Assembly: GCA_016713585.1 (NCBI GenBank)
Contig: JADJOV010000001.1
Span: forward strand, 186,001-250,000
Length of the DNA stretch: 64,000 nucleotides
Source: Bdellovibrionales bacterium
GTDB lineage: Bacteria > Bdellovibrionota > Bdellovibrionia > Bdellovibrionales > Bdellovibrionaceae
Direction of reading: 5' to 3'
Shown here: positions 54,674 to 64,000 of the stretch, in pieces
How the letters are laid out: each line of letters begins with the position of its first letter
Numbering within the stretch: the first letter of the stretch is position 1
Made by a program: the position numbers and the translations under genes
Notes under the pieces: generated by a model
What the model was told of the DNA's origin: nothing
Database searches by the model: none
Seen by the model: only the letters and a program-made list of their open reading frames with translations

Positions 54674-55459
54674 TTAGAAAATCTTAACCCTAGCTTTGAC
54701 ACCTTCTTCCTGCAAAAATTTTCTAATCATCGGGCCGTCCAGAGGCTCCAGTCTAAAAATCAATTTTTGCACAAGGTCGTAGGTATCTTCTGCCCTCTTC
54801 GATCGGAGTTGACCTGTCAAATAGACCAGATCGTCGCTAATCTTGATGGCATTTTCCAGTAGGCGAGCAATATCTTTGTTTTTCGTCGTTCGATCAAGCA
54901 AAACTAGCGTCTTATTAAAATTATTCACTAATTTATCTAATTGCCCGAGCACATTTGTGACAGAGCCCTCGTTCTTGGTGACAATGTCGATAATTTTTCC
55001 AGCCAAACCGTAGCTTTGAGATATTAGCTGATCGATTCGCGGAGGATCTTCGCCTCGAACGAAGTCATTTGGAGAAAACGCTGGAGCACCCGTCGAGCCT
55101 GGCGAGATTTCCAGAAACTTTTCCCCAATCACTCCAGCTAGATTAATGAAAAAACGGGAATCTTTACGAACGGTTTCCCAGGCCTTTCGATCTACGGAAA
55201 TTTCGATTTTCAACTTAACTTCTTCTTTGGTGTCTGGCATTTGGAAGGTGGGGTTGAAAGAAATTTTTCGGACTTTTCCCACTTTGATCCCCATCACCCG
55301 GACCGGCGAACCTTCTTCAATCCCGCCGGCGTAGTTGTACATGACATTGAGCGAAATAGAATCGGTGAATAAATTCATCAGTCCCATGATATAGGCAAAT
55401 ACGATCACCAAGATCACCGAGAGTAGGGCGAGCAGACCAACTTTAAATTCAACTTTCAT
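54674..55459 (-). CDS. MlaD-family (MCE-domain) lipid-transport protein
   Basis: 261 residues. N-terminal membrane helix (VGLLALLSVILVIVFAYI), then the MCE domain with YNYAGGIEEGSPVRVMGIKV and INLAGVIGEKFLEISPGSTG, and a helical tail (about 145-255). MCE proteins form hexameric rings in the periplasm and shuttle phospholipids between membranes with the MlaE permease and MlaF ATPase encoded just upstream. Complete. Confidence 0.92.
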   Translation of the reverse strand: MKVEFKVGLLALLSVILVIVFAYIMGLMNLFTDSISLNVMYNYAGGIEEGSPVRVMGIKVGKVRKISFNPTFQMPDTKEEVKLKIEISVDRKAWETVRKDSRFFINLAGVIGEKFLEISPGSTGAPAFSPNDFVRGEDPPRIDQLISQSYGLAGKIIDIVTKNEGSVTNVLGQLDKLVNNFNKTLVLLDRTTKNKDIARLLENAIKISDDLVYLTGQLRSKRAEDTYDLVQKLIFRLEPLDGPMIRKFLQEEGVKARVKIF

Positions 55460-55536
55460 AAACGCTCCTCAAATCTGTAAACATAAACCCTTCAACTCAA
55501 ACCCTTCAACCAATCCACTCACCTATCTATACATCC

Positions 55537-56253
55537 TCAGTAAAAATGGGAAAACGTATAGGACAAAATAAAATCAACGACGATAATTCCAACCGAGGAA
55601 ACAACCACGCTCTGGGTCGTGGCTTGACCCACGCCGTCGGCCCCCGCCTTACAACGAAATCCAAAGAAGCAGCTGACTATGGGAATAATCGCGCCGAAGC
55701 AGGCTCCTTTGATCATGGAAAAGATAAGATCTTGAAAGCCCACAAATCTTCGCATGGAGGTCACAAACATGGTTGGGCTAAAGCCCAAGTAGGCATCACT
55801 CACCAAAATTGCACAGCCAATGCAAACCATATTGGCAATCACCACCAGAATCATGGTTCCAAGTATGCTTGCGATCAGCCGAGGCATTAAAAGGAAGCGG
55901 ACAGGTTCAATCCCAAGCATTCGAAGAGCATCTATTTGTTCGGTGACTTTCATGGTGCCAACTTCTGCAGCAATTCCGGCGCCGACTCTGGAGGTCAGCA
56001 GAAGGGCGGTCACGACAGCGCCAAGCTCGCGCAGTATCAGCAGCGCAGCGAAGCCCGGGACCATCGAATCATTTTGAATGACAAGTCTCATATGAAAAGA
56101 AGATTCCAGAATTGTCACGACGGCGGCAAAGCTCACGCAAAAAACAATAATCAGCAGACTTTCATTGGCCACGAAAAACAACTGCTCAATTGTTTCTTTG
56201 ATTCTGAAGACCTTGCGCCAGGGCGATGGGGGTGCGGCGAGTGATATTGCCAT
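55537..56253 (-). CDS. MlaE-family ABC permease, second copy
   Basis: 238 residues, intact. Typical MlaE/YrbE helices and motifs: RLVIQNDSMVPGFAALLILR, LGAVVTALLLTSRVGAGIAA, EVGTMKVTEQIDALRMLGI, and a closing FFGFRCKAGADGVGQATTQS. It follows a second, different MlaE gene by one base. Most Gram-negative Mla operons have one mlaE; two consecutive copies recall the YrbEA/YrbEB pairs of actinobacterial Mce systems and may form a heterodimer. Confidence 0.9.
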   Translation of the reverse strand: MAISLAAPPSPWRKVFRIKETIEQLFFVANESLLIIVFCVSFAAVVTILESSFHMRLVIQNDSMVPGFAALLILRELGAVVTALLLTSRVGAGIAAEVGTMKVTEQIDALRMLGIEPVRFLLMPRLIASILGTMILVVIANMVCIGCAILVSDAYLGFSPTMFVTSMRRFVGFQDLIFSMIKGACFGAIIPIVSCFFGFRCKAGADGVGQATTQSVVVSSVGIIVVDFILSYTFSHFY

Positions 56254-56254
56254 T

Positions 56255-57058
56255 TTAAAAACCCCTGACCGCGATCAGCGTGGCCTCAGATATATAACTT
56301 GTCAGCCAATCAAAAAAGACAATAGCAATCATGGTACTGACAGAGGTTACAACCACGGCACGTCCAACACCCTTAGCTCCACCGATTGCGGTATACCCTT
56401 TGTAGGTACAAATAACGGCTAGAACCAAGGAAAAGCTAAACACTTAAAAAGTCCACTTGCGACTGATGGCCAGGCCACAATGGTCGGAACAAAGCGCAAA
56501 TATTCTTCTGGGCTCACACCAGAAAATACAGATCCGAGCAAAAGACCTCCAAAAATCGACATCAGCAGGCCTGCCGCGAGCAAAAGAATGACGACAATAT
56601 GATTGCTATAAAGCGGGGCAAAATTATTTCTTGAATTGGATTAGCTCCCAAACACCGAATAGCGTCGATCTGTTCGGTCACTCTCATGGTGCCAAGCTCT
56701 GCAGAAGTGTAGGCCCCAACTTTCCACTTAACATAAAGGCAATGAGTAGGGGGCCGATTTCGCGAATTGTTCCGCTTGTGGACAGGGCACCCAAATACGC
56801 AAGAGCGCCAAACTCTTTGATCTGCATGGTAAATTGAACAGTCATGATGGCACCAACAAAAAAGCCAGCCATGGCCGTTGTTGGCAAGGATTGAATTGAG
56901 ACTGCCCAAATCTGTTCATAGATTAAATGTATACGACAGGGGGTCTTGATGGCTGTCCTCAGAATCAAGAACAAAAATTGAATGGTTCTGCCAATTTCAT
57001 CGATCAGGTCTATGACGTTTCGAAAAACTGCAAGTAGACCTGTACCCTTCCCCTGCAC
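56255..57058 (-). pseudogene. MlaE-family ABC permease, first copy (three frameshifts in this sequence)
   Basis: Three frames join into about 269 residues of an MlaE permease. The pieces are SLPTTAMAGFFVGAIMTVQF to IGPLLIAFMLSGK, then VGAYTSAELGTMRVTEQIDA to IAIILSSFF, then LLMSIFGGLL and FSLVLAVICTYKGYTAIGGA. Each break is cured by one base in a homopolymer: A3 to A4 near 56723, T4 to T5 near 56589, and A2 to A3 near 56444. This pattern points to base-calling error in a working gene rather than decay. It lies between mlaF and the second mlaE. Confidence 0.85.
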
Positions 57059-57069
57059 TCATGCGGACA

Positions 57070-57788
57070 TCACTCGGACAAAAAGTCTTGTACCAAGGGG
57101 GCCTTTGATTTCTTAAGCTCAGTTGGAGTTCCCTGATCCACAATCTGTCCTTGATCGAGCACAATAATTCGATCTGCAATAGTGAGGGCGCAGTTTATAT
57201 CGTGACTGACCACGATTGAAGTTGTTTTGAGGGTCCGGGAAAGATTTTGAATAAGTTGATTAACGGCACTGGTCGTCACAGGATCAAGGCCTGTCGTGGG
57301 CTCATCAAAAAGTAGGATATCAGGACCAATGGCTACAGTTCTCGCCAGGCTGACTCGCTTTTGCATTCCATAGGAAATCTGCATGGGGCGAAGATGTTCG
57401 ATTCCTTTTAGGTTGACCAGGGCCAAGGCGGCCTTCACTTTTTCCTCAATCACTGACTCGTTATGTTGAAAGTGCTTCCTTAAACCAAAGGCAACGTTGT
57501 CAAAGATACTGAGGGAATCAAAGAGGCCGGCTGTTGAAAAACCATCCCACAGCGTTTTCGAATAGGAAAATAGGCTTCTTCACTGAGCTTTGACACTTCT
57601 TGACCATCGATCCAAATCTCGCCTTCATCAGGACGCATGAGACCGACTGTGTTTTTCAGTAGAACTGACTTTCCGGTGCCTGAGGTTCCAAGAATGAAAA
57701 CAATTTCCCCTTTGCCTATCTGCAAATTAAGTCCCTTGAGAATCGTTCGCGATCCAAATCGTTTCACTAAATTTTTGTAAACAATCAT
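57070..57788 (-). CDS. MlaF-family ABC ATPase (frameshifted in this sequence)
   Basis: About 239 residues from ATG 57788 (AAGGTGAG upstream). Walker A ILGTSGTGKSVLLKNTVG, Q loop CGMVFQQPA, signature ISYGMQKRVSLARTV, Walker B DILLFDEPTTGLDPVT and H loop VVSHDIN. The frame breaks just after the Q loop near 57527; CC to CCC gives QQPALFDSLSIFDNVAFGL. The ATPase powers the two MlaE permeases that follow on the same strand. Confidence 0.9.
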
Positions 57789-57841
57789 CTCACCTTGAAT
57801 TCTACACATCCTCTTAGTAGCTAGTCATTAACTGTTAGTCC

Positions 57842-59858
57842 TCAACTCATTGCCACGGCCTCAAGCGCCCAATCTGCTCTCTGACCGACCTGTTTTTGAG
57901 TATGATTCTTAAGCTTTCTGATAAGCGCAATCATATTTTCAACGAGAGGATTAGATTTGAGATGGGTTGGATTATTTTCGGAATGAAATTTGAAAACTTC
58001 CTGACTTGCCCAAAGACCTGACAGGACGAACAGCGAATCCTTATTTTCGATGAGTTGCTTCCAGGCCTTAAAGAATTTTTCATCCACACCTCGGCGACCC
58101 AAAAGCAATAGAGCATCTCCGCGCAGGCGATTTGATGGCGACACCAGCATTTTACCAATCAGATCCTCGTTCCATTCATACCTTTGACTTGCCATCAGGG
58201 CGTTGGATGCAACCCGCACATCTTTGTGTCGCACCAATGAATATATTTTCTCTGTAATTCGGCTATTTTCATTTCCGCAGGGGACAAAGACCCAACTCAA
58301 AGCGACGACGCTGCTCAAAATCTTGTTATCGTATTCGAGTGACTTGAATTGCTCTATTCCTTGGCTGAGCAACCGCTCGTAGGCATTAATTACTGAGGGC
58401 GAGACCTCGGCCGCCATCACGCCTCTGATTTTTTGGTAGAGAAAAATAAACTGCTCGACTTTGCTAGCGTCCATCAGATCCAAAAATACGTTGATAATCT
58501 GGACCAGCCCATAGTCAGAGAGAAAGAGCATGGGATCTTTGGCGATTCTAAAATCATAATCAAATCGATCACAATATGAAATATCCAAGGGAACCTCGTA
58601 GCCCTTAAGCATGACCGCCTCGGAATGATAGGGCTCGCTAAGAATTTTGATTTTTTCACAGTGCGAAGTTGGTAGAGACAAAATCGATCGATCTTTCTCG
58701 GCAATGGTGGTCAGATAACGGGCCGACTCAATCAACGGACTCCCGGTGAAGTAATCAGCTTCCATCCAACTCATAGAAGGTCAGATTCCCTGGGACCACG
58801 GCCGCCTTAAGGTTAAGGTCATCTCGTCGCTCATTTCCTGGGCAATCTTAAAGGCATCTCGTAAAAAAGCAACAGCTCTGAGCAGCTGCACCTCGAGTTG
58901 GTTGTCATGCTCGACTTTAAAAAACAAAACTTTCTCGTCACCAATAAACTGATAATCAAGGCCGCCATACCTCAGTCGAAGTTCCTTCACTCTCTGAAAA
59001 TATCGACTCAAGAGCGCAGTCAGCGCTCCAGTGTTTTCTTGCAGCGCCCGTCGAGTATAATTATTCATGTCAAAGCGAACCACGATGGCTTGAATGGCAT
59101 AGGGTGGCTTCTTCTTCCGAATAGAAGAGCTCGCGAGTAATTCCATCGGCCATATTTCTTTTGTAGATGTCACGTTGGGGCTCTGACTTCGAATACTGCT
59201 CAATAAAGGACCGCAAATAGTTCACAATCGTGCGAATCTCCACGGATGGATGGCTAATATTCTGCAAATCCCGAGGCGTCAGCTTTGCAAGAATCTTCGA
59301 AATCGAGCCCAGCACTTCGAGTCGAAAGCGCACAATCATCGTGATGATCAATACAAGGAGGAATATGTCGATGAGGAGGTAGATTCCGTCTGGATTCATG
59401 GCCCGCCAGACCTGTCCGAGACGTGAAGAGTGAAAAGCCAACAGTTACTGAAAAATGTTCAGCTGATTTTTCAGAACCGTAAAATCGTTCGAGGTGTAAA
59501 GAACCGCCGGCTTAAGGTCTTGGGTCTCAAGATTTGTTATATTTGCAGTCTGAAAGAGGGTCTTAGATCCGACATTTGAGTCTGGATCGGCTCCAATATT
59601 AGGAACTTCTACTTTATAAAAATCGAAAAGATTCGCCTTGTAAGCAATGATCAGTCGTTGTTCGAGTTCCTCAGCGGCTAGTGGTTTACGGAGATCCGAA
59701 TCAACTAAAATCGCGAGTGTTTGCTTAAGGGCCTCAGTCCGTTGAATGATGAATGTATCGTTTTCATTGTAGACCTGAGTTAGCATCAGGACAATTCGAC
59801 AGGCAATCAGCAGCAGCGCTAAGTTTACAATAATTTGATGGCTAAGTTTCTTCCGCAT
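57842..59858 (-). pseudogene. membrane-bound class III nucleotidyl cyclase with C-terminal helical-repeat domain (several breaks)
   Basis: Consecutive pieces on the reverse strand appear to be one gene of about 670 codons. It has an N-terminal helix (IIVNLALLLIACRIVLML), a periplasmic sensor region, a second helix (GIYLLIDIFLLVLIITMIV) with a HAMP-like segment, and a class III cyclase domain. Both metal-binding aspartates of the cyclase are visible (VVRFDMNNYT and YQFIGDEKVLFF); YFTGSPLIESARYL belongs to its end. A HEAT-like C-terminal domain follows (residues VASNALMASQRYEWNEDLIG). Breaks: an in-frame TAA at 59445-59447, a shift near 59110 and shifts near 58770-58800. Product cAMP or cGMP is not determined. 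Confidence 0.65.
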
Positions 59859-60217
59859 ATCACATTCTGACCTGCTGGCCCAAAAGGATCAACCTAGTCT
59901 CGACTAGACACTTCGCTAGCGACACAAGTTCAGCAAGTGTTTGGTAGTTTCGAATGGATTTACCCAAGCAAAAAACCAGACAAAAATCTGAATTCGATTT
60001 GTGGAGAACTGTCGGATTCAAATCCCAAAACCATGCTTGGCACGCAATTCGCCGCGAACCAAAAACGCCATTTTTGTAACTGACAATTAGCGACTCCGTC
60101 CGAATTTTTTACAGGACCCTGGTGGACCTTTTCCCTCTCAATTGCCAATTAAATTGGTTCTAGGGTGGGGGTCTTTTGGATCAAAACTTGAAATAGACAA
60201 TGGTATCGGGAGACAAC
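59859..60217. other. intergenic region between divergent genes
   Basis: This is the shared upstream region of the cyclase and trypsin-like genes. I see no gene; a 62-codon reverse frame lacks a ribosome site. A dyad CCAAT-TAA-ATTGG at 60143-60155 lies about 65 bases before the protease start and could be an operator. No confident promoter. Confidence 0.4.
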
Positions 60218-61231
60218 ATGAAATCATCATCTGAGATCACAGCAAAATTAGTAGCAGCAACCCTCCTCACTGGTGTTTTCAGCCTTTCTCAAACTGAGGC
60301 ATGTGAGGGTATCAGAAAAAATGCTTTTAAAGAGATTCGATTGGTTGCTACCGAAGTTGGAGCTGCTGCTACCTCAGGTCAGCCACCAGTGGGATTTATT
60401 GATACAAGGGTTGAGGTTTCAGGGAGCAAAATCCTAATGGTCAAGTTTTTGTACCTAGTATGAATCGGTTTCAGTCGGGGGTGTTGATCGAAGCCGCTGG
60501 TGGAAGCTGTTACGTATTAACATCCCAGCACATTCTTAAAAAACACCTAAATAAGGAGGCTGCAGCTAAAAGCAAAGAACAGCCAGATAACAAAATAGAG
60601 GAGCTTTTGGGAAAGCCTTTCTCGGAATTGGGTGCCAAGGGCAAAGCATCGTTCTCTTTTGGTGCTAAAGGCGAAGTCATACGTGGCCAAATCGTAGGTG
60701 GTGGACGGTCTCGTCTAGCAGTTGGGATAGAGACTGAACTTGGCGTTTATGCAGGTAGACCCTGGTCAAGATTATATGTTAATCAGATTGGACCGCAACG
60801 TACCTAAATCGGCTGCAATCCCCGTTGAATTGAATAGGGATACCAATTTTGGTTTAAAAACGGGCGTCCAGGCAATTGCAACCAGCGCTCCTTGGAACCA
60901 TAAATTTTCAGAGAGGCCTAGTGTTTTAGTCGAGTCTTGTAAAGTTGTCACATCAGCTACCGAGACCGAAGACATAGATCCTGTCACAAACAAGCCAGTA
61001 GTGATATATTCCACTAAATATACCTGTACGGCGGTCCCGGGGTCTTCAGGTGAAGCGCTATGACAAATGAAAAATTCTGACGGACAAGCCTAAAAACTAG
61101 CCACGCTGCACCTCGAACATTACAAGTCCGGCAAGGGAATTGCCGCAGCGTCCACTGCGGGGCCTTCAATCCCTCATATTGCGAAAGAGATTGATAGGAT
61201 TATTGCAGCGAATCCATGTCCAGCAAACTAA
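60218..61231 (+). pseudogene. secreted trypsin-like serine protease (several frameshifts)
   Basis: Fragments in different frames line up as one chymotrypsin-fold protease of about 335 residues. They are a signal peptide (LVAATLLTGVFSLSQTEA), FQSGVLIEAAGGSCYVLTSQ with HIL as the histidine site, DYMLIRLDRNV as the aspartate site, and CTAVPGSSGEAL as the serine site (GSSG rather than GDSGGP). The C-terminal helix has AKEIDRIIAANPCPAN. Breaks lie near 60450, 60745 and 61060. The serine motif is unusual, so activity is uncertain even if the breaks are errors. Confidence 0.6.
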
Positions 61232-61289
61232 AATTGGGACATTTGTCGGGGTGATTTAACTTTTTTCAAGAATCACCGAATCAGTCTGT

Positions 61290-63457
61290 ATGAAGATGCT
61301 GAATTTTTCGGGACTTATTTTCGTATGCATGACCGGTGAATGTTTGGCCGTTAGATCAACTAGCGACGTGCGTTCGCAAGTAATCACTAGGGTGCTTTTA
61401 GTGAAATCGATATGGACATTGATAACGACGGTAAAATCGACTACATTGATGTTTCGTGGGGACATCTGAGAATTAAGAAGACCATGGCTTTGAGATTTAA
61501 AAGCAAATTTTTTGTTCCATCGATTGAAATTAGTTTAAATCTAAGCAAGAAAGTATATTATGCCTTTTATCTCTGTAACGAGAGTCAATGTAGGCTCACA
61601 AGATCTTTCATTAGTAAACCAATTGTTTTTAACTCGGCCGGCCCTACAGCTCCATTGTCAGCTGTCGAGGAATTGGGCCTACCGACAGGATCTAAACCAG
61701 CTGGATGTTCTTTGAGTGTAACAGACTCGTCTGTCTCTAACAGATTAGAAATAAACAACGTGCTTGGCTTCTTGGTAAAAAATGTTGCTCTTGCAGGGTC
61801 ATGCCAGTCGTCGGAAATCTCAGAAAAAACAAAGTTTCGGTCAGCAAATATAAAGAGTCAATTTGAAACATTTGTAGAGGCCCTCGAGGAATCAAAGGAT
61901 CCGTCAAGTGAGGTTGGCGAGTGTTGGTCCGGCAGTATAGAGTTGTCCGCGAGTAGGGAATTTATGCTTTCCAAAATGAAAATTATCAAATCCGGCAACC
62001 AAAGTTTAACAATACTCTGTGAAATAGATCCTACGAATAAGAATCGCCCGAGAATGACTAGAGACCCTCTTACTATAACTCTTCCCATTCCTTCAGGGGA
62101 AAATTGTAAAGGGGAATTTGTGTCCTCTTTTGCGCATGAATTCGCCGAAGATTTTCCTGGCGGGGAACATGGGATAATTAGTGAAGTTGAAGAGTGTTTT
62201 GGCGAGCCAATTGAAAAGACCTATTCAAGTTGCACCAAATCGAAATCTTCTGTATCCGTGGCTGCCGCACAGAATTTGCTTCGAAGCCAAGGAAGAACAG
62301 ATGACATCCCGCAGGCATCACTGATTCCAGCGGAGCTACCAGGCGATAATAGACTTGCTTCCGCCTGTTCCTCAAGAGGCTTTGGTAAAGCAAGCCATGA
62401 ACATAGTGGGATTAGCCGGGGCTGCGGCGCCAGCGTCCTTTGCGGAAGCAGGCTTTTCTCCCGATTTCGGAAACTTCAATCTTCAAACTGGCCAAATTGG
62501 TGGTCCCAAGCCCACAGACTCCTCGCAGAGTCGATGGGCACTAAACCCAGGGCTAGGTCGCCGGTCACCTAGCAGCTTCTCTGTACCGCAAGCGACCGGA
62601 TCAAGCAATCAACCTCTTATCGCTCGTGCAGATCGCGGCATCCTTGCCGGGAATCCTAACGACAAAGTTTCTATTCAAGGAGGTTCACTCAGGCCAGCAG
62701 TCGGATCTATTGCCACAACCGGTGGTCCTGTTGCTGGGGCGGCGACATCAGGATCTGGTGTTGGCGAAGCAACTAAACTCGGTGTTCCACCTGACACACA
62801 ACGTGGTCCAGCCTCCGCCGGTTCCGATCCTGCTAAACCAACTGCTTCTACTTCGGGCGCCGCTAGCCAACAAGGACCAGGCACAAAACAGCCGACTAGT
62901 CAGTCAGGCGGTGTAGCCAAAATCAGTGGACCATCGGGTTCAACTGGTGGCGCACCAGGTGTTGGGTCAAAGCTTCAGAGTGGGCCTAATCCCACCGGTG
63001 GCAGCGCCCAAAAGATAAATGCCGACGGAACACCGGAAGCAGTCAAACGTCAGATCACTATCATATTGGGCAAGATAGCAACAAGCGTGCAGGCGAACTC
63101 GAGTCCTGGCCACTTGGAAGAGCTTAAATCAAAGTATGGGTCAATTTTGGCAGCCAAGAATGTCAGTGTCAGCTTTGGAAGCAAAGATCCAAAAAATTAT
63201 CTAGGTGTGCCGGCGGACCAAGCCAAATTAGCGTATCGGATTTTAAATGGCAAAATTACTGAGTTACCTACTAAGAAAAAATAGAGTGGTTCACAGATGA
63301 TCCTGCGCGGATTCTTTTTTTTGAACCGAATCTCTTAGAAAGATGCTTCGATGCTTCAATCACTCGTGTTTATAAAAAAGAATTGCTCGGCGAGAGTCGC
63401 ATCGAACAATTCACCCACAAAATGGCCACGCTTTCCCCTATAAAAGCTCTTTACTAA
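61290..63457 (+). pseudogene. large secreted protein with EF-hand-like loop and Gly/Ser/Pro-rich linker (frameshifts)
   Basis: About 720 codons over several frames. A signal peptide (FSGLIFVCMTGECLA) from ATG 61290 precedes DIDNDGKIDYID, a DxDxDG calcium-binding loop of EF-hand or dockerin type. A cysteine-containing middle part follows, then a 150-residue low-complexity region rich in Gly, Ser, Pro and Thr (about 62500-63010), and a C-terminal domain (AVKRQITIILGKIATSVQAN). Breaks: near 61400, near 62370, and an A6 run at 63276-63281. With A7 there the frame continues KKKIEWFTDDPARILFFEP to a stop at 63455-63457. No family recognised. Confidence 0.55.
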
Positions 63458-63602
63458 ATATGCGAGAGTCGTCGGGCTCAATTCAATTTGATCAATTCAC
63501 GTCTGGCATTCGAGACCCAAATTCAAGATTGGGGACTCTTCCTGATTCACCATGCAATCATACAAGTGATCTCCGGTAACCACTACTTAAAAGAGGATGT
63601 TT

Positions 63603-63908
63603 ATGAAAAGAGAAGCATTGTTAAAAGCTATAAGTCTATTAACTGCAATATTTTCCACGAGTGCATTTGGTTTTCTGGGAGATAGTCAAGTCAAAGAATC
63701 AAGCCAAGTTCTCCCTGTAGAAACTCTCTCACAAAATCAGAAGGCTTATTTTTCAAATTTACTAGGAGTAAATCTACACCACAATGAATTTCAGGGGGCA
63801 ATGTTATTTGTTAATGGATCAAAAGTGAGGATTCTTGATGAAAACGCAAATGAAATTAAAACAGATGATGGAATTGATTTGGCGAGAGATGGCGGCGATC
63901 CTTGTTAG
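63603..63908 (+). CDS. small secreted protein of unknown function
   Basis: 101 residues from ATG 63603, with AGAGG six bases upstream. Signal peptide KAISLLTAIFSTSAFGF, then LSQNQKAYFSNLLGVNLHHN and a strand-rich end (GAMLFVNGSKVRILDENANE). It closes RDGGDPC with a terminal cysteine. No family recognised. A further reading frame may open with GTG near 63973 (GGAGG eight bases upstream) but is cut by the window end. Confidence 0.6.
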   Translation: MKREALLKAISLLTAIFSTSAFGFLGDSQVKESSQVLPVETLSQNQKAYFSNLLGVNLHHNEFQGAMLFVNGSKVRILDENANEIKTDDGIDLARDGGDPC

Positions 63909-64000
63909 TTTTACCTTTTGCGTATCTTACTATTATTGTGACACAGTTCTGGGGATAGCGGAGGATATTTCTGTGGACGGAATTAACTTAACCGCAAGTG

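Overview
The window looks like chromosomal DNA of a Bdellovibrio-type predatory bacterium (Bdellovibrionota), though this is an inference. It rests on the gene set: SpoVG in a Gram-negative, many secreted or outer-membrane proteins of unknown function, a BatA/B/C/D (Bat aerotolerance) cluster next to two lytic transglycosylases, an MCE/Mla lipid transporter, a DUF1844 domain, and an apparently orphan c-di-GMP-I riboswitch like the abundant attack-phase RNA known in Bdellovibrio. No rRNA, CRISPR array, transposase or integrase was seen. Two tRNA genes (Gln, Phe) are present.

Layout. 0-12 kb: TolC-family protein (cut by the window edge), ECF sigma factor plus membrane protein, outer-membrane protein, a broken zinc metalloprotease, FAD oxidoreductase, LytS/LytTR two-component pair, RsgA and a GNAT remnant. 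12-29 kb: a probable genomic island bounded by a 16-bp copy of the tRNA-Gln 3' end. It carries kdpFABC-kdpDE with a candidate KdpE operator, a Fic protein with clustered operator-like repeats, a TetR-linked envelope export cluster (FtsX-type permease, LolA-like protein, outer-membrane protein, ABC ATPase, chalcone-isomerase-like protein and small membrane proteins), and an 84-bp duplicated sequence tied to a 56-residue small gene. 29-44 kb: spoVG, a DUF1844-HtrA fusion, an inactive HtpX-like protein, then MoxR-DUF58-BatABCD, Slt and MltD. 44-54 kb: c-di-GMP riboswitch, Mrp ATPase, J-domain-like protein, a three-gene locus behind repeated TCTGTATAC sites, a cystathionine synthase/lyase pair, Tad pilus membrane proteins and a 24-residue lysine-rich peptide gene. 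54-60 kb: an Mla/MCE transporter with two consecutive permeases, then a membrane nucleotidyl-cyclase gene. 60-64 kb: a broken trypsin-like protease and a large secreted protein with a Gly/Ser/Pro-rich linker.

A dominant property of the sequence is that at least fifteen otherwise well-conserved genes are split by single-base shifts. Most of those I could place are cured by adding or removing one base in a homopolymer run, which points to sequencing or assembly error rather than decay. Each is described under its gene. I typed single-lesion genes as CDS and multi-lesion genes as pseudogene; in both cases the coordinates span the inferred original gene.

Functionally, the window is dominated by the cell envelope: K+ uptake under KdpDE control, lipid and lipoprotein traffic (Lol-like and Mla systems), murein cleavage (Slt, MltD), periplasmic proteolysis (HtrA, trypsin-like, metalloprotease) and signalling (ECF sigma, LytTR, cyclase, c-di-GMP RNA).
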